Source: Klebsiella quasipneumoniae subsp. quasipneumoniae
GTDB taxonomy: Bacteria > Pseudomonadota > Gammaproteobacteria > Enterobacterales > Enterobacteriaceae
Length of the DNA: 64,000 bases
Direction: 5' to 3'
NCBI RefSeq assembly: GCF_020525925.1
Contig: NZ_CP084876.1
Location: 2,914,001 to 2,978,000, forward strand
Under the pieces are notes generated by a model. It was not told the DNA's origin and ran no database searches. It saw only the letters and a list, made by a program, of their open reading frames with translations. Every line of letters starts with the position of its first letter. Within the stretch, counting starts at the first letter, position 1. Below, piece after piece: positions 62,590 through 64,000 of the stretch. The position numbers and the translations under genes are program-made.

Positions 62590-63968
62590 CCCGCTGTCTG
62601 GCCGTCGCCGTCGTCCTGCTGCTTATCGCCCTGGCGCTGTTTGGTCGCGAAGGCGCGGGGTGGCGCTGGCTGACTAAAGGCGGCTGGCACACCACCGCCC
62701 GTATCAGCAGCCTGACGCCGCAGGAGCGGACGTGGGCGCAGATCGCCTGGCGGTACGTTGAGAACAATACCCAGCCGCAAACCGGGCTCGTCAACGGCAG
62801 CGACAAACAGCCCCGCGCGACGCTATGGCAGATGGGCGACACCCTTATCGCCCTGCTCGCCGCCAGAGAGCTGGGGCTGGTAAAGGAAGCGGAATTCGAC
62901 GCCCGCCTGACGCCCCTGCTCGGCACCCTCAATCGACTGACGCTGACCGACGGCGGTTCGCCGGGCAGGCTATACTCCACTCAGACGGCGACCCCTGTCG
63001 ACTTCAGCGGCAAACCGGCGGGGAGCGGCTGGTCAGCGAAAGATATGGCGCGACTGATGCTCGCCCTGCGGCTCACCGCCGAACGCGCGCCGCAGTATGG
63101 CGAGTACATTGATAAAATTATCCTGCGCTGGAACTTCTGTCCGGTGATCGATAAAGACGGTGAGCTGTGGTCCGCCTCACTGCAGAGCGGGCAGCGGACG
63201 ATCCGCGAGGAGCTCCGGCTGGGAGACAGTGAATACGCCGCCAGCGCGTTCCGCCTGTGGGGATTTCCGGCCGGCAAGGCTCTCTCACCCCCGGCGCGCC
63301 ATGTGATTATTTATCAGCGCCGCCTCGCCGTTGACGACCGCGACCCGCGAACCACCTGGCAACCCGTGGTGCTCTCCACTCTGCCCGCCATGCTGCCGGG
63401 ACTGGAGTTCGGCTGGAAGCCGCCTGGCGTGTCGGAAGAGGTACAAAAAGCTATGCGCGCCCGGGCGGAAGGGATATGGCTCAGCCAGAAAACGCGCTGG
63501 ACGCAGGATAAGGTGCTCACCGCCCGGGCCGATTTTTCGCTTACCCAGGCGCCCTGGCACGTGGAAGACACCGTCTGGGGAAATGGCTACGCCTGGAATA
63601 CGCTCGGGGACGACGGGAAATACTACCCCCGGCTGGCGCAGGTGACCACTAAAGCGGTCTTTGTCCTGTGGACGCTGTGGGAAACCGAGTATACCGATGC
63701 GCTGATGGCGGTCACTACCCATCTTAACGACCCGCAGCGCGGCTGGTATGAAGGTCGGGTCGAGGCCACCGGCGACGTCAACGCCACCCTCACCCTCTCC
63801 ACCAACGCCATGGTGCTGGAGGCGCTGTTTTACAAACACAACGCCGGGCCGTTGTTCAAAAACGGCCTCGCGGATGACAACAGCTATTTTGCCCGCCGCG
63901 CGACGGACGAATTTAACCCGCCCCGCCGCTGCCTGCCGGGCGAACGGGTCATGAGGAGCGCACCATGA
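62574..63968 (+). CDS. DUF3131 protein 3, membrane-anchored
   Basis: 464 residues. N-terminal uncleaved helix (CLAVAVVLLLIALALF) then a periplasmic DUF3131 domain: WAQIAWRYVENNTQPQTGLV, LWQMGDTLIALLAARELGLV, GWSAKDMARLMLALRL, VEDTVWGNGYAWNTLGDDG, LSTNAMVLEALFYKH. Closest to protein 2 in layout, so tandem duplication is the simplest origin. It overlaps its neighbours on both sides, confirming one operon with the GT. Confidence 0.8.
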   Translation: MLKTLARCLAVAVVLLLIALALFGREGAGWRWLTKGGWHTTARISSLTPQERTWAQIAWRYVENNTQPQTGLVNGSDKQPRATLWQMGDTLIALLAARELGLVKEAEFDARLTPLLGTLNRLTLTDGGSPGRLYSTQTATPVDFSGKPAGSGWSAKDMARLMLALRLTAERAPQYGEYIDKIILRWNFCPVIDKDGELWSASLQSGQRTIREELRLGDSEYAASAFRLWGFPAGKALSPPARHVIIYQRRLAVDDRDPRTTWQPVVLSTLPAMLPGLEFGWKPPGVSEEVQKAMRARAEGIWLSQKTRWTQDKVLTARADFSLTQAPWHVEDTVWGNGYAWNTLGDDGKYYPRLAQVTTKAVFVLWTLWETEYTDALMAVTTHLNDPQRGWYEGRVEATGDVNATLTLSTNAMVLEALFYKHNAGPLFKNGLADDNSYFARRATDEFNPPRRCLPGERVMRSAP

Positions 63969-64000
63969 AGTTTTATCGCGATCTCTTTGAAGCCAGCCTG
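63965..64000 (+). CDS. Next gene of the polysaccharide operon (5' end only)
   Basis: ATG at 63965 overlaps the stop of the previous gene (ATGA) and gives MKFYRDLFEASL to the window edge. Too short to identify, but the coupling shows that the operon continues to the right. Confidence 0.6.
   Translation, partial: MKFYRDLFEASL

Noticed and set aside
1..64000. CRISPR arrays or intact insertion sequences
   Set aside because: No regularly spaced repeats and no transposase gene were seen.

Overview
The window looks like the chromosome of an enteric bacterium, most likely Klebsiella (K. pneumoniae complex or a close relative). It carries the enterobacterial block ttcA-dbpA-fnrS-zntB with sequences very close to E. 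coli. Most genes are GC-rich, and the accessory gene content (a long type VI secretion locus and many LysR/AraC/oxidoreductase pairs) fits Klebsiella. All family names come from sequence recognition; no database search was run.

Layout. 1-1990: AT-rich remnant of an integrated element, with an Im9-like bacteriocin immunity gene without its toxin, a secreted TonB-domain protein and the C-terminal stub of a Rac-type integrase abutting ttcA, a known Rac integration gene. 1993-5857: core genes ttcA, dbpA, a proline-rich small protein, the FNR-dependent small RNA FnrS with an FNR box near -42, and zntB. 6135-16887: metabolic genes, namely a DeoR regulator with a Gfo/Idh/MocA oxidoreductase, an aromatic amino acid permease divergent from an Lrp-type regulator, YitT, a TyrB-like aminotransferase, a Met-type ABC transporter whose binding-protein gene is frameshifted, and a second aminotransferase. 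16907-24328: small oxidoreductases, each next to a regulator; one LysR gene is frameshifted and two promoter regions contain runs of 9-10 C.

24954-49829: one type VI secretion locus, all on the minus strand, read tssB-tssC-tssK-tssL-ompA-hcp-(terminator)-clpV-vgrG-tli3-tle3-PAAR-membrane protein-tssM-tssA-tssF-tssG-tssJ. No tssE is visible. The segment from the end of vgrG to the start of tssM is clearly AT-richer than the rest, as expected for an exchanged effector/immunity cassette (a Tle3-type lipase and its Tli3-type immunity protein).

50428-53412: a DJ-1 family protein, an SDR enzyme with a divergent LysR regulator, and a small YmcF-like cold-shock zinc-ribbon protein. 53458-64000: the most interesting part, two divergent operons that look like one regulated cell-surface polysaccharide system. 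Leftward: an OpgC-type acyltransferase, an outer-membrane beta-barrel, and a full partner-switching module (receiver-PP2C phosphatase, STAS antagonist, RsbW-like kinase). Rightward: a cellulose-synthase-like glycosyltransferase without a PilZ domain, three tandem DUF3131 paralogues predicted to sit in different places, and a further gene cut by the window edge. I do not recognise this combination as a described system.
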